DNA from: Candidatus Omnitrophota bacterium
Lineage (GTDB): Bacteria; Omnitrophota; Gorgyraeia; B26-G9
Direction: 5' to 3'
Assembly (NCBI GenBank): GCA_023819605.1
Contig: JAMWCB010000004.1
Location: 1 to 35,127 of the forward strand
Length of the DNA stretch: 35,127 nucleotides
This document shows, piece by piece, positions 7,941-15,665 of the stretch. Positions within the stretch are counted from its first letter, which is position 1; every line of letters begins with the position of its first letter. The notes under the pieces were generated by a model. The model ran no database searches and was not told the DNA's origin. It worked only from the letters and a program-made list of their open reading frames with translations. Both the position numbers and the translations under genes were made by a program.

Positions 7941-9104
7941 TTATATTTTTGCGGCTTTGCGCAACGCCGCCGCCCGATCGGTTTTCTCCCAAATAAATTC
8001 TTTTTCCGTACGGCCGAAATGCCCATGGCAGGCGGTTTTCTGGTATATCGGACGCAGCAAATCAAGCGATTCGATAATACCCTTGGGTTGCAGCGGAAAA
8101 ATATCCTGCACTAACTCCGCAATCCGCTGATCATCGATCTTGCCGGTTCCGGCCGTATCGATCATCACGGAAACCGGATCAGCCTTGCCGATGCAATAAG
8201 CAACCTGCAAATAACATCTGTCCGCCAGGCCTGCGGCAACGATATTTTTAGCGATATACCGCCCCATATACGCCGCCGAGCGGTCCACTTTCGTCGGATC
8301 TTTGCCGGAAAACGCCCCGCCGCCGACCGGCGCGAACCCGCCGTACGTATCCACGACAATCTTTCGGCCGGTCATGCCGGTATCCGATTGCGGTCCGCCG
8401 ATAACAAATTTCCCCGTTTGATTTACCAAATACTGTGTTTTGCCGTCCACCCAACCTTTGAGCTCGGGCAGAGCGAGCGTCTCGATCATTTCCTGCCGCG
8501 CTTCTTTCGTAATGGCGCTCTTCGAAGAATTCAAAATTTCTTCCGTATGCTGACAGGCAAGCACCACGGAAAGCACCTTGAGCGGCAAACCGTTTTCATA
8601 GAGCACGCTTACCTGTGCCTTGCCGTCCGGCCCCAGATATTTTAAAACATTCTTTTCCCGCGCTTCCTTCATCCGGCGGACCAAACTATGCGCGAGCATT
8701 AACGGCAACGGCATCAATTCCGGTGTTTCCTTACAGGCGAAACCGGTCATCATCCCTTGATCGCCGGCGCCGCCCCGGTCAACCCCCATGGCAATATCCG
8801 GCGACTGCCGGTTGATCGCGTTCAGCACCGCGCAGGTTTTATAATCAAAACCGTATTTAGGGTCATTGTAACCGATTTCATCGATAACGCGTTGGGCTAC
8901 CTCGCGTACATCGACGTATGCGGTGGTCGTAATTTCGCCGCCGACAATCAACAGCCCCTGGGTAACATAGGTTTCGCAAGCGACCCGGCCGTATTTATCC
9001 TGCCGCAATACTTCGTCTAAAATCGCGTCGGAAACCTGATCGCACAACTTGTCCGGATGCCCGCAGGCCACTGATTCGGATGTCATAACATATCGATTCT
9101 TCAT
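7941..9104 (-). CDS. metK: methionine adenosyltransferase (SAM synthetase), 387 aa
   Basis: Makes S-adenosylmethionine from methionine and ATP. Signature motifs: ESVACGHPDKLCDQVSDAILD at the N-terminus (ATP/metal site), DRGGAGDQGMMTGFA in the middle, and the P-loop-like GGGAFSGKDPTKVDRSAAY in the C-terminal third. Length is normal for bacterial MetK. GGAAGGGAG precedes the ATG. A TATAAT-like hexamer lies in the 33-bp gap after ptsI but without a matching -35, so transcription probably continues from upstream. I saw no SAM riboswitch in the short leader. Adjacent ahcY makes this a SAM synthesis-and-recycling pair. Confidence 0.95.
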   Translation of the reverse strand: MKNRYVMTSESVACGHPDKLCDQVSDAILDEVLRQDKYGRVACETYVTQGLLIVGGEITTTAYVDVREVAQRVIDEIGYNDPKYGFDYKTCAVLNAINRQSPDIAMGVDRGGAGDQGMMTGFACKETPELMPLPLMLAHSLVRRMKEAREKNVLKYLGPDGKAQVSVLYENGLPLKVLSVVLACQHTEEILNSSKSAITKEARQEMIETLALPELKGWVDGKTQYLVNQTGKFVIGGPQSDTGMTGRKIVVDTYGGFAPVGGGAFSGKDPTKVDRSAAYMGRYIAKNIVAAGLADRCYLQVAYCIGKADPVSVMIDTAGTGKIDDQRIAELVQDIFPLQPKGIIESLDLLRPIYQKTACHGHFGRTEKEFIWEKTDRAAALRKAAKI

Positions 9105-9137
9105 TCTACTCCCTTCCTATAATTATATGTTCCCTGG

Positions 9138-10901
9138 TTAGCGTTCCTCCCGAAAAAGAAATTCCTTTAGTTTTTCCCGTGTATACGAATGAATCTCACC
9201 GGCCGTCGACATGCCCATAACGGTATTCGCTACTTCCCGCGCTTCGGCGAAAGAAACCGAACGGACGATTTTTTTGATCTCCGGTATTGCCACCGCGCTG
9301 GCGCTGAACTCATCCAACCCCAAGCCTAAGAGCAGCAGCGCGAACAAGGGCTCCGAGGCCATCTCACCGCACATCCCGACCCAGATACCGCGCGTATGCC
9401 CGATGTCGATCACCGATTTGATCAAGCGCAAAACCGCCGGATGGGCCGGATCATAAAGATAGGCGATCTTTTCATTAATGCGGTCGACCGCCAGCGAATA
9501 TTGAATCAGATCATTGGTGCCGATACTGAAAAACGCCACCTCTTTAGCCAATAAATCGGCAATCAGCGCCGCGGAAGGAACCTCGATCATAATGCCGACG
9601 TCGATTTGCTCATTAAACGGGATCGATTTTTTCCGCAAATCGATCTTCACCTCATGCAGAATCTGGTTCGCCTGTCGAAGCTCGTCCAATCCGGGTATCA
9701 TCGGATACATAATTTTCAAATTACCGTACACGCTGGCGCGCAAAATACCGCGCAGCTGCGTTTTAAAAATATCCGGGCGGGCCAGGCAAAAACGAATCGC
9801 GCGGCTGCCCATGAGCGGATTTATTTCCGAAGGAATGTCCAGGTGCGACACAAATTTATCCCCGCCTAAATCCATCGTCCGGATAATCACCGGGAATTTT
9901 TTCATCGCTTCCGCGACTTTCCGGTACGCCTGAAAATGCTCATCCTCGTCGGGAAGATCGCTCCGGTTCAAATACATATATTCCGTACGGTAAAGGCCGA
10001 TCCCCTGCGCGCCATGGGCGATAACCGAGGGCAACTCTTCGGGAAATTCGATATTTGCCGCCACCGTCACCGCATGGTTGTCTTTCGTCACCGCCGGCAG
10101 GCTTTTTAAACGGGATAACCCTTTTTCGAAATCGAGAAATTTCTGCTTTTCGCGCTGATACTTACGCACCGTCGCCGACGAAGGATGGACAATCATCATA
10201 CCCTGATTGCCCTCCAAAATAACCCGGTCGCCGTTTTTTACCTGGGCCGTAATCGTTTTCAATCCGACGACAGCCGGAATATTCAGCGATCTGGCTAAAA
10301 TAGCCGTATGCGACGTCCGCCCGCCCATATCCGTGGCAAAGGCAATAACATTATCTTTCTGCATCAGCGCCGTATCCGACGGCGATAGATTAGCCGCAAT
10401 AATGATTACCGGCTCTTTTAATTCCAGGAATCCCTCTTTTTGCTTCCCCAAGAGATTTCTGATGATGCGCTTGCCCACATCCTGAATATCCACCAAACGC
10501 TCGCGCAAATACTCATCGTCCATCTTGGAAAAAATTTCGGCGTAGCGTTTTAAAATTTCCATAAACGCAAATTCGACGTTTACCTGTTCTTTCTTTATTT
10601 TGTTGATAACCTCTTCGATCATCATCCGGTCTTCAAGAACCAGCAGGTGCGCATCAAAAATTTCCGCATGTTCCACACCCATTTTTTCCGCGATTTTTTT
10701 CTGGATATCGAGAATTTCCGAACGCGTCTTAATCAGCGCCTCCTCAAAACGCACGATTTCCAAAGGAATCTGCTGACTGGAAATATCATGGCGCAGGATT
10801 GTATAATCTTCGCTATCCCAGCAAAAAACCTTGCCGATGGCGATACCCGGCGATACCGCGATACCGTTGATCATCGTCTGTTTTTTTGTCTGTTTTTTCA
10901 T
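9138..10901 (-). CDS. ptsI: PTS enzyme I (phosphoenolpyruvate-protein phosphotransferase), 587 aa
   Basis: Takes phosphate from phosphoenolpyruvate and passes it to HPr. Seen: an N-terminal HPr-binding helical domain, the phospho-histidine motif GGRTSHTAILAR with His198, and the C-terminal PEP-binding barrel with LYRTEYMYL, IGTNDLIQY and VGMCGEMA. There is no N-terminal GAF domain, so it is the ordinary EI rather than EI-Ntr in domain layout. The start at 10901 (MKKQTKKQTMINGIAVSPG) is 4 nt after the ptsH stop, with GGTGAG as ribosome binding site inside ptsH. No sugar EIIBC permease is in the window, and ptsN is nearby, so a regulatory phosphorelay is likely. Confidence 0.94.
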   Translation of the reverse strand: MKKQTKKQTMINGIAVSPGIAIGKVFCWDSEDYTILRHDISSQQIPLEIVRFEEALIKTRSEILDIQKKIAEKMGVEHAEIFDAHLLVLEDRMMIEEVINKIKKEQVNVEFAFMEILKRYAEIFSKMDDEYLRERLVDIQDVGKRIIRNLLGKQKEGFLELKEPVIIIAANLSPSDTALMQKDNVIAFATDMGGRTSHTAILARSLNIPAVVGLKTITAQVKNGDRVILEGNQGMMIVHPSSATVRKYQREKQKFLDFEKGLSRLKSLPAVTKDNHAVTVAANIEFPEELPSVIAHGAQGIGLYRTEYMYLNRSDLPDEDEHFQAYRKVAEAMKKFPVIIRTMDLGGDKFVSHLDIPSEINPLMGSRAIRFCLARPDIFKTQLRGILRASVYGNLKIMYPMIPGLDELRQANQILHEVKIDLRKKSIPFNEQIDVGIMIEVPSAALIADLLAKEVAFFSIGTNDLIQYSLAVDRINEKIAYLYDPAHPAVLRLIKSVIDIGHTRGIWVGMCGEMASEPLFALLLLGLGLDEFSASAVAIPEIKKIVRSVSFAEAREVANTVMGMSTAGEIHSYTREKLKEFLFREER

Positions 10902-10905
10902 CCGT

Positions 10906-11181
10906 TTACTCACCGACCGATAAAATTTTTTCCAAAGCTTCCACTGCCGCCGCCGCGTCAAGGCCATCGGCGCTGATTTCGACCTCCTGCTTGAAGCCGG
11001 CAGCGAGCATCAAAATACCCATGATCGATTTGCCGTTTACCTTTTGTTTTCCTTTGCGCACGGAAATTTCGCTGTCGAATTTATTGGCAACCTGGACAAA
11101 TAACGCCGCCGGACGCGCATGCAGCCCGGTTTTATTTTTAATCACTACTTTTCTTTTCACACAATTTATTTCCGAAGCCAT
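10906..11181 (-). CDS. ptsH: HPr-family phosphocarrier protein, 91 aa
   Basis: Phosphocarrier between EI and EIIA proteins. Motifs: TGLHARPA with the phosphorylated His21, and NGKSIMGILML with Ser52, equivalent to the Ser46 site of HPr kinase in Firmicutes. No HPr kinase is visible here, so regulation by serine phosphorylation is possible but not shown. The ATG at 11181 is preferred because it gives the usual length; an in-frame GTG at 11247 would add 22 unlikely residues. A 93-nt gap to yvcK contains a small GCCGGC/GCCGGC hairpin. The stop is 4 nt before the ptsI ATG. Confidence 0.92.
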   Translation of the reverse strand: MASEINCVKRKVVIKNKTGLHARPAALFVQVANKFDSEISVRKGKQKVNGKSIMGILMLAAGFKQEVEISADGLDAAAAVEALEKILSVGE

Positions 11182-11274
11182 ACGGGCGTCTTTTCTTTTT
11201 TCGGCATGCACGGGGCGACCCGTACTCCCGGAATCATAGCGGCGCACATTCAGCGGCCGGCAGATGCCGGCGCA

Positions 11275-12528
11275 TCATACATACATTGCATTCTTGCCGA
11301 ATTTGCTCTCCAACACAACGCTGATAATTTTTTTCGCGATTTTTTCCGAATTATGGCGAACATAATTCTCCGTACTGATATAATCGCCGGCAATACAGGA
11401 AACCCCCATTTGTTCAATCGCCGGGATATCCGCGCGCACCGGTTCGGAGTTTTCTTTTTTATATTTTTCAATAAACTCCTCGGGCACCGCGCCGGTATTC
11501 ACCACGCAATATTCGATCAACGGCGCGTGAGCATGCTCGATGATCGCCCGCAGGTGGTCGGCCGCGGTATAGTTATCGGTTTCCCCGGACTGGGTCATCA
11601 CGTTGCATATATACATTTTAATCGCTTTCGACGCCCCGATCGCCTCGGGAATGCCGCGGATCAATAAATTCGGCAGCACACTGGTGTAAAGGCTTCCCGG
11701 GCCAAAAATAATCGCCTCCGCGCCTTGAATCGCTTCCAGAACATCGGTCGTCGGGGAACAATCCGCCGGCTTCAGATACAACCGCGCAATCGGCCGGCGG
11801 CTGCTCGAAATTTTCGTCTCGCCAATCGTCGTCGCGCCATCAGCGTGCTCCGCAACGAGAGTCACCGGACGCAAGGTCGCCGGGATAACCGATCCGCTGA
11901 TTGCTAAAACTTTGCTCGACTCTTTGATCGCCCGATCAAAACCTCCGGTCAGTTTGGTCATCGCGGTAATGAACAGATTGCCGAAATTATGACCGGCTAA
12001 TTCAGTTCCCTCCGGGAACCGAAATTGAAAAAGTTCCTGCATCAACGGCGCGGCATCGGCCAAAGCGACTAAGCAGTTACGAATATCGCCCGGTGGCAAA
12101 ATATTAAACTGCTCGCGCAGCCGCCCGGAACTGCCGCCGTCGTCGGCTACGGTCACAATGGCGGTAATATTCGAGGTATAGCATTTTAATCCCTGCAGCA
12201 ATACCGAAAGGCCGGTACCGCCGCCAATAACCACCAATTTCGGGCCTTTGCTCAACTGACGGCGCTTATAGACGATATCGACCAGTTCTTTTTCCTGGTA
12301 TAACGGACGAAAAATAGCCGTTAATGATTTAATCAGCCGTTCAATACCGCTGATCACCAAGGCGATGCCAATGAACACAACCAATGAACCGACCAGCGGG
12401 AACACATCACGCGTTACGTCACGCACGCAGACGACGGTTCCGCTTACCAGGGCGATAACACCCAGTATCAGCAAAACAATCCAGCGTTTGACGTTCATCC
12501 CAGGGTAGAGCCATTTCAGAATCCGCAT
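11275..12528 (-). CDS. yvcK: YvcK/GlmR-family protein with two N-terminal membrane helices, 417 aa
   Basis: The C-terminal domain (from about residue 95) is the YvcK/CofD-like fold: LVVIGGGTGLSVLLQGL (GGGTGLS at 102-108), TVADDGGSSGRLR, LPPGDIRNCLVAL, HNFGNLFITAMT and FGPGSLYTSVLPNLL. YvcK (GlmR) binds UDP-GlcNAc and, in Bacillus, controls carbon flow to cell-wall amino sugars through GlmS. Here about 70 residues precede it with two hydrophobic helices (about 16-38 and 42-64), anchoring the protein in the inner membrane; many Firmicute YvcK proteins lack this. It lies between ptsN and ptsH, a position held by rapZ in Escherichia coli. Start: ATG at 12528, with an in-frame TTG at 12534 also possible; the ribosome binding site is weak. 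Confidence 0.9.
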   Translation of the reverse strand: MRILKWLYPGMNVKRWIVLLILGVIALVSGTVVCVRDVTRDVFPLVGSLVVFIGIALVISGIERLIKSLTAIFRPLYQEKELVDIVYKRRQLSKGPKLVVIGGGTGLSVLLQGLKCYTSNITAIVTVADDGGSSGRLREQFNILPPGDIRNCLVALADAAPLMQELFQFRFPEGTELAGHNFGNLFITAMTKLTGGFDRAIKESSKVLAISGSVIPATLRPVTLVAEHADGATTIGETKISSSRRPIARLYLKPADCSPTTDVLEAIQGAEAIIFGPGSLYTSVLPNLLIRGIPEAIGASKAIKMYICNVMTQSGETDNYTAADHLRAIIEHAHAPLIEYCVVNTGAVPEEFIEKYKKENSEPVRADIPAIEQMGVSCIAGDYISTENYVRHNSEKIAKKIISVVLESKFGKNAMYV

Positions 12529-12536
12529 AAGCAAAA

Positions 12537-12998
12537 CTACTTTTTTGCGTCTTCCTGTCGGATAATTTTCAACACGGTCTTTTCGTCGCGTGCGGCGCGC
12601 AGCGTATCCCGAAAATATTTATCCTTCAACAAACGAGAAATCCGCGCCAAGGCCTTCAGATGCGGCCCGGCGGAATGTTCCGGCGCCAGCAACAAAAAAA
12701 AGATATACACCGGCTCGCCGTCGAGAGAGTCGTAATTCACCCCCTGCTGCGACAACCCGAACGCTGCCGTCAAATCTTTAACGAGCATGGATTTGCCGTG
12801 GGGGATCGCGACCCCCTGTCCGATACCGGTTGAGCCGAGCGCTTCGCGTTCCAACAGTATCTTGACGATTTTTTCCTTTTCCTTGACTACCTGCGCTTTT
12901 ACCAGTAACTCGACCATTTCCCGGATTACATCTTCTTTATTCGTCGAAGTCAAATCCGCGCAGACCGCTTTTTCGTTCAAAAAATCCATTATTCTCAT
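12537..12998 (-). CDS. ptsN: PTS EIIA-Ntr domain protein, 153 aa
   Basis: Nitrogen-PTS EIIA, normally a regulatory protein that responds to phosphorylation by HPr/NPr rather than a sugar transporter. Phospho-acceptor motif GQGVAIPHGKS with His67; also GSTGIG before it and FFLLLAPEHSAGPHLKALARISRLL after it, all typical for PtsN/FruA-type EIIA. Length matches PtsN (about 150-160). The start at 12998 (MRIMDFLNEKAV) has GAGAGG 9 nt upstream; the longer open frame to 13046 has no good signal. It follows hpf by 19 nt and precedes yvcK by 8 nt. Confidence 0.92.
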   Translation of the reverse strand: MRIMDFLNEKAVCADLTSTNKEDVIREMVELLVKAQVVKEKEKIVKILLEREALGSTGIGQGVAIPHGKSMLVKDLTAAFGLSQQGVNYDSLDGEPVYIFFLLLAPEHSAGPHLKALARISRLLKDKYFRDTLRAARDEKTVLKIIRQEDAKK

Positions 12999-13017
12999 GA
13001 CGCCAATCCTCTCGTGC

Positions 13018-13356
13018 TCAGCCAACTTCGGCGGTGTCGCCGGCAAATAATTGTTTCGGCGATGTTTTGCGATGCCCTTTTATCTTATCCTTAACACGCT
13101 GCAATGCCTTTTCCATGCGGGAACAGACATCGTCAATCGCCGAATACAAATCCTCTTTCGCCGATTTTTCCGTCAAGCGCAGCCGTTTCCCAAACAACGA
13201 TACTTCAATCTGATATAAAAATTTTTCTTCTCCGACGGTGACATGTGCGTCAATGATTTCCAAAGCGTATTTATTAAAGCGTTCAATTTTCTCTTCGATA
13301 TGCGCGCGCAATGCCGGAGTCAATTCAAGATGCCGTCCACTGATACGAATCTGCAC
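13018..13356 (-). CDS. hpf: ribosome hibernation promoting factor (short type), 112 aa
   Basis: A YfiA/HPF family protein that binds the 30S decoding region in stationary phase. The sequence MQIRISGRHLELTPALRAHIEEKIERF and VGEEKFLYQIEVSLFG are typical of the beta-alpha-beta-beta-beta-alpha domain; the basic C-terminal helix is RMEKALQRVKDKIKGHRK. It lacks the C-terminal dimerisation domain of long HPF. The start is a GTG with GAGGAGG 7 nt upstream; an ATG between them is out of frame. It has its own promoter in the gap after lptB. In proteobacteria hpf follows rpoN; here rpoN is missing. Confidence 0.92.
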   Translation of the reverse strand: MQIRISGRHLELTPALRAHIEEKIERFNKYALEIIDAHVTVGEEKFLYQIEVSLFGKRLRLTEKSAKEDLYSAIDDVCSRMEKALQRVKDKIKGHRKTSPKQLFAGDTAEVG

Positions 13357-13392
13357 AAGCCATCCTCCTCTATATCTAAAAATAACGTACTT

Positions 13393-13421
13393 ATCTTAAC
13401 ATGGCTTGCCGCCAGCGTCAA
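13393..13421 (-). promoter_or_regulatory. sigma70-type promoter for hpf-ptsN-yvcK-ptsH-ptsI
   Basis: On the - strand TTGACG (13421-13416) and TAAGAT (13398-13393) are separated by 17 bp in the 73-bp gap between lptB and hpf. A start near 13386 would leave a leader of about 30 nt containing the GAGGAGG site of hpf. This separates the PTS/hibernation part from the Kdo/Lpt part of the run. Confidence 0.75.
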
Positions 13422-13429
13422 GATCCCGC

Positions 13430-14164
13430 TTACATTACGAACTGCTCGCCGAGGTAAAATTTTTTCGCTAAAGGATCGTTAATCAACTCCTCCGGTTTTC
13501 CGGACAATAAAATTTTGCCGGCATTCATGATATAACTGCGGTCGGTGATACTCAATGTCTCCCGGACGTTATGATCGGTTAATAAAATTCCCAGCCCTTT
13601 TTTCTTTAAATCGGCGATAATCTGCTGCACTTCGAAAACCGCGATGGGATCGACGCCGCTAAACGGCTCATCCAACAGAATAAACGACGGGTTCATGACC
13701 AGGCAGCGCATTATTTCCAAGCGGCGGCGCTCGCCGCCGGAAAGCGTATACGCCTTACTCTTGACCAGCGCGGTCATTTTCAATTCTTCCAGCCGCTGCT
13801 CCAGCCGGCGGCGACGCTCGCGCGGACTGATCCGCAGCGTCTCCAAAACCGCCAACAAATTCTCCTCCACCGTCAATGCCCGAAAAATAGACGGCTCCTG
13901 CGATAAATACCCGATCCCCTGGCGCGCCCGCCGGTACATCGGCATCCGCGTAATATTCTTTTTGTCGAAATAAATATGCCCGGCATCCGGCCGTACTAAA
14001 CCGACAATCATATAAAACGTGGTCGTTTTTCCCGCGCCGTTCGGCCCGAGCAATCCGACAACCTCGCCTTTATGCATTTGAATGTTCACGCCATCAACGA
14101 TTTTCCGTTTGTGGTAGGACTTCCGAATGCCTTGGACATCGAGCAAATGGCCGGATTCGGTCAT
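13430..14164 (-). CDS. lptB: LPS export ABC transporter ATP-binding protein, 244 aa
   Basis: The ATPase of LptBFG; it powers LPS extraction. Walker A GPNGAGKT at 40-47, Q-loop region YLSQEPSIFRALTVEENL, signature LSGGERRRLEIMRCL, Walker B FILLDEPFSGVDP and switch His in LLTDHNVRETL. The protein is LptB-like rather than a general ABC ATPase by its start (LLDVQGIRKSYHKRKIVDGVN) and C-terminus (LAKKFYLGEQFVM). The ATG at 14164 overlaps the kdsC stop (ATGA) with GGGAG 8 nt upstream. The gene sits next to Kdo synthesis genes, but lptA and lptC, usual partners here, are not present. lptF and lptG are at 2971-5311 on the other strand. Confidence 0.95.
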   Translation of the reverse strand: MTESGHLLDVQGIRKSYHKRKIVDGVNIQMHKGEVVGLLGPNGAGKTTTFYMIVGLVRPDAGHIYFDKKNITRMPMYRRARQGIGYLSQEPSIFRALTVEENLLAVLETLRISPRERRRRLEQRLEELKMTALVKSKAYTLSGGERRRLEIMRCLVMNPSFILLDEPFSGVDPIAVFEVQQIIADLKKKGLGILLTDHNVRETLSITDRSYIMNAGKILLSGKPEELINDPLAKKFYLGEQFVM

Positions 14165-14703
14165 GGCCGCAACTCCCGGACTGGGGACGCATAACGCCGG
14201 ATGCACTCCGTCCAGCGATTCTGCGCTTTCAAAATCAGCTCGACGGCTTCACGCGCCGCACCCTGGCCGCCGCCGCGCTGCGTAACATAATCCGCCGCCG
14301 CTTTCACTTCCGCGCCGGCAGCCGGCACGGTTATCGCCAATCCGGCCGTCTGCAAAACCGCCAGATCGAGCAAATCGTCGCCCATATAACACACCTCCGC
14401 AGGCTGGAGGCGGTATTTTTTTAAAAAATCATGAAACACCGGTAATTTTTCGCGAATATTTTGGAAGACATCGGTTATGTGTAAATGCTGCGCCCGGCGC
14501 CGCACCGCCGCCGAGGCTTTACTGGTGAGCAACGCACAGCGATATCCCGCCTGCTGCCACAGCACAATCCCCAGGCCATCCTGAACATGAAACGTGCGCT
14601 GCTCCGAACGCGCGGCGTAGGTAAGCGACCCATCGGTAAGCACCCCGTCGACATCCAGAACCAATGCCCGAATATGCGCAGCTTTCCGCGCCACGCTCAT
14701 CAT
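14161..14703 (-). CDS. kdsC: 3-deoxy-D-manno-octulosonate 8-phosphate phosphatase, 180 aa
   Basis: A HAD-superfamily phosphatase that converts Kdo8P to Kdo. HAD motif I LVLDVDGVLTDG (nucleophile Asp17, acid/base Asp19), motif II LLTSKASAAV (E. coli has a T/S at this place), and motif III CYMGDDLLDLAVL with GDD. The C-terminal GGGQGAAREAVELIL motif is characteristic of KdsC. Its length of 180 matches the cap-less KdsC tetramer subunit. It overlaps kdsD at its start and lptB at its end by ATGA junctions, indicating translational coupling. A second ATG at 14700 is an alternative start. Confidence 0.94.
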   Translation of the reverse strand: MMSVARKAAHIRALVLDVDGVLTDGSLTYAARSEQRTFHVQDGLGIVLWQQAGYRCALLTSKASAAVRRRAQHLHITDVFQNIREKLPVFHDFLKKYRLQPAEVCYMGDDLLDLAVLQTAGLAITVPAAGAEVKAAADYVTQRGGGQGAAREAVELILKAQNRWTECIRRYASPVRELRP

Positions 14704-15665
14704 AATCCCGCCTTCAACAGATCCTGGATATCCAAAAGCCCGACCGGACGGCCGAGGTCATCAATCACCGGCAGCTCATCGATGCGTTTATCTTTTAAAA
14801 TTTTCACCGCTTCCGCGGCCAAATGATGCTTATGAATCGAAGCCGGATTCTTCGTCATGATCTGTCCGACTTCCCGCGCCAGGATATTCGGATCATCCTC
14901 CAAATGGCGCCGCAAATCGCCGTCCGTAAAAATTCCGACCAGACGGCGCTGGCCATCGACCACCGACGCAGAACCGGCGCGCGATTCGGTGATCCGAAAT
15001 AAAACATCCCGCACTTTCGCCGTTTCGGCAACAACCGGATTGGCCTTGCCGGTGCGCATTAAATCTTTTACCTGCAATAACCGTTTTCCCAAGCTGCCGC
15101 CGGGATGATAAAACGCATATTCTTCGATTTTAAATCCCCGCCGGTCGACGACGGCCAGCGCCAACGCATCGCCCATCGCCAGGGTTACCGTAGTGCTGGC
15201 GGTAGGAGCGAGATTAAACGGGCAGGCCTCTTTATTCACACCGACATTCACCACAATATCGCTGTGACGGGCCAAAACCGAATCGAGATTTCCGGTAAAA
15301 CCGATCAAGACCGCCCCGATTTTTTTAATCAACGGCACCAGACGGGTAATCTCTTCCGTCTGTCCGCTATTGGATATCGCGATGACAATATCATCCCGCG
15401 TGACACGGCCCAGATCCCCATGCACCGCTTCCGCCGGATGTAAAAACAGGCTCGGCACCCCTAAACTCGCCAGCGTCGCCGAAATTTTCATGCCGATAAT
15501 CCCGGGTTTACCCATCCCGGTGACCACAATTCTGCCGGAGCACGCGGCGATCAGTTCAACCGCGCGATCGAAATCCCGATTCAAGCGGGGCAGTAGATCA
15601 AGAATGGCCCGCGCTTCGGTGCGCAGAACTTGCTTGGCCATACCTTGAAACGAACGTTTACGCAT
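14700..15665 (-). CDS. kdsD: arabinose-5-phosphate isomerase with SIS and two CBS domains, 321 aa
   Basis: Isomerises ribulose 5-phosphate to arabinose 5-phosphate, the first committed step toward Kdo. SIS domain (about 30-180): VVTGMGKPGIIGMKISATL, HPAEAVHGDLG, AISNSGQTEEITRL, STTVTLAMGDALALA and YHPGGSLGKRL, with the catalytic His retained. The GMGK motif is usually followed by SGHI/SGI; here it is PGII. Two CBS repeats follow (about 205-320): DLMRTGKANPVV through VGIFTDGDLRRHL and IMTKNPASIHK through IDDLGRPVGLLDIQDLL. The start at 15665 overlaps the kdsA stop; GGGAAG lies 7 nt upstream. Length matches E. coli KdsD (328). Confidence 0.94.
   Translation of the reverse strand: MRKRSFQGMAKQVLRTEARAILDLLPRLNRDFDRAVELIAACSGRIVVTGMGKPGIIGMKISATLASLGVPSLFLHPAEAVHGDLGRVTRDDIVIAISNSGQTEEITRLVPLIKKIGAVLIGFTGNLDSVLARHSDIVVNVGVNKEACPFNLAPTASTTVTLAMGDALALAVVDRRGFKIEEYAFYHPGGSLGKRLLQVKDLMRTGKANPVVAETAKVRDVLFRITESRAGSASVVDGQRRLVGIFTDGDLRRHLEDDPNILAREVGQIMTKNPASIHKHHLAAEAVKILKDKRIDELPVIDDLGRPVGLLDIQDLLKAGL

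Noticed and set aside
9105-9137. TATAAT before metK as a promoter
   Set aside because: No -35 at the right distance; the hexamer alone in a 33-bp gap is insufficient.
11182-11274. Longer HPr starting at GTG 11247, or a 14-codon leader peptide after yvcK
   Set aside because: No ribosome binding site for either; the extra N-terminus is not HPr-like. The small hairpin there may matter but is not diagnostic.
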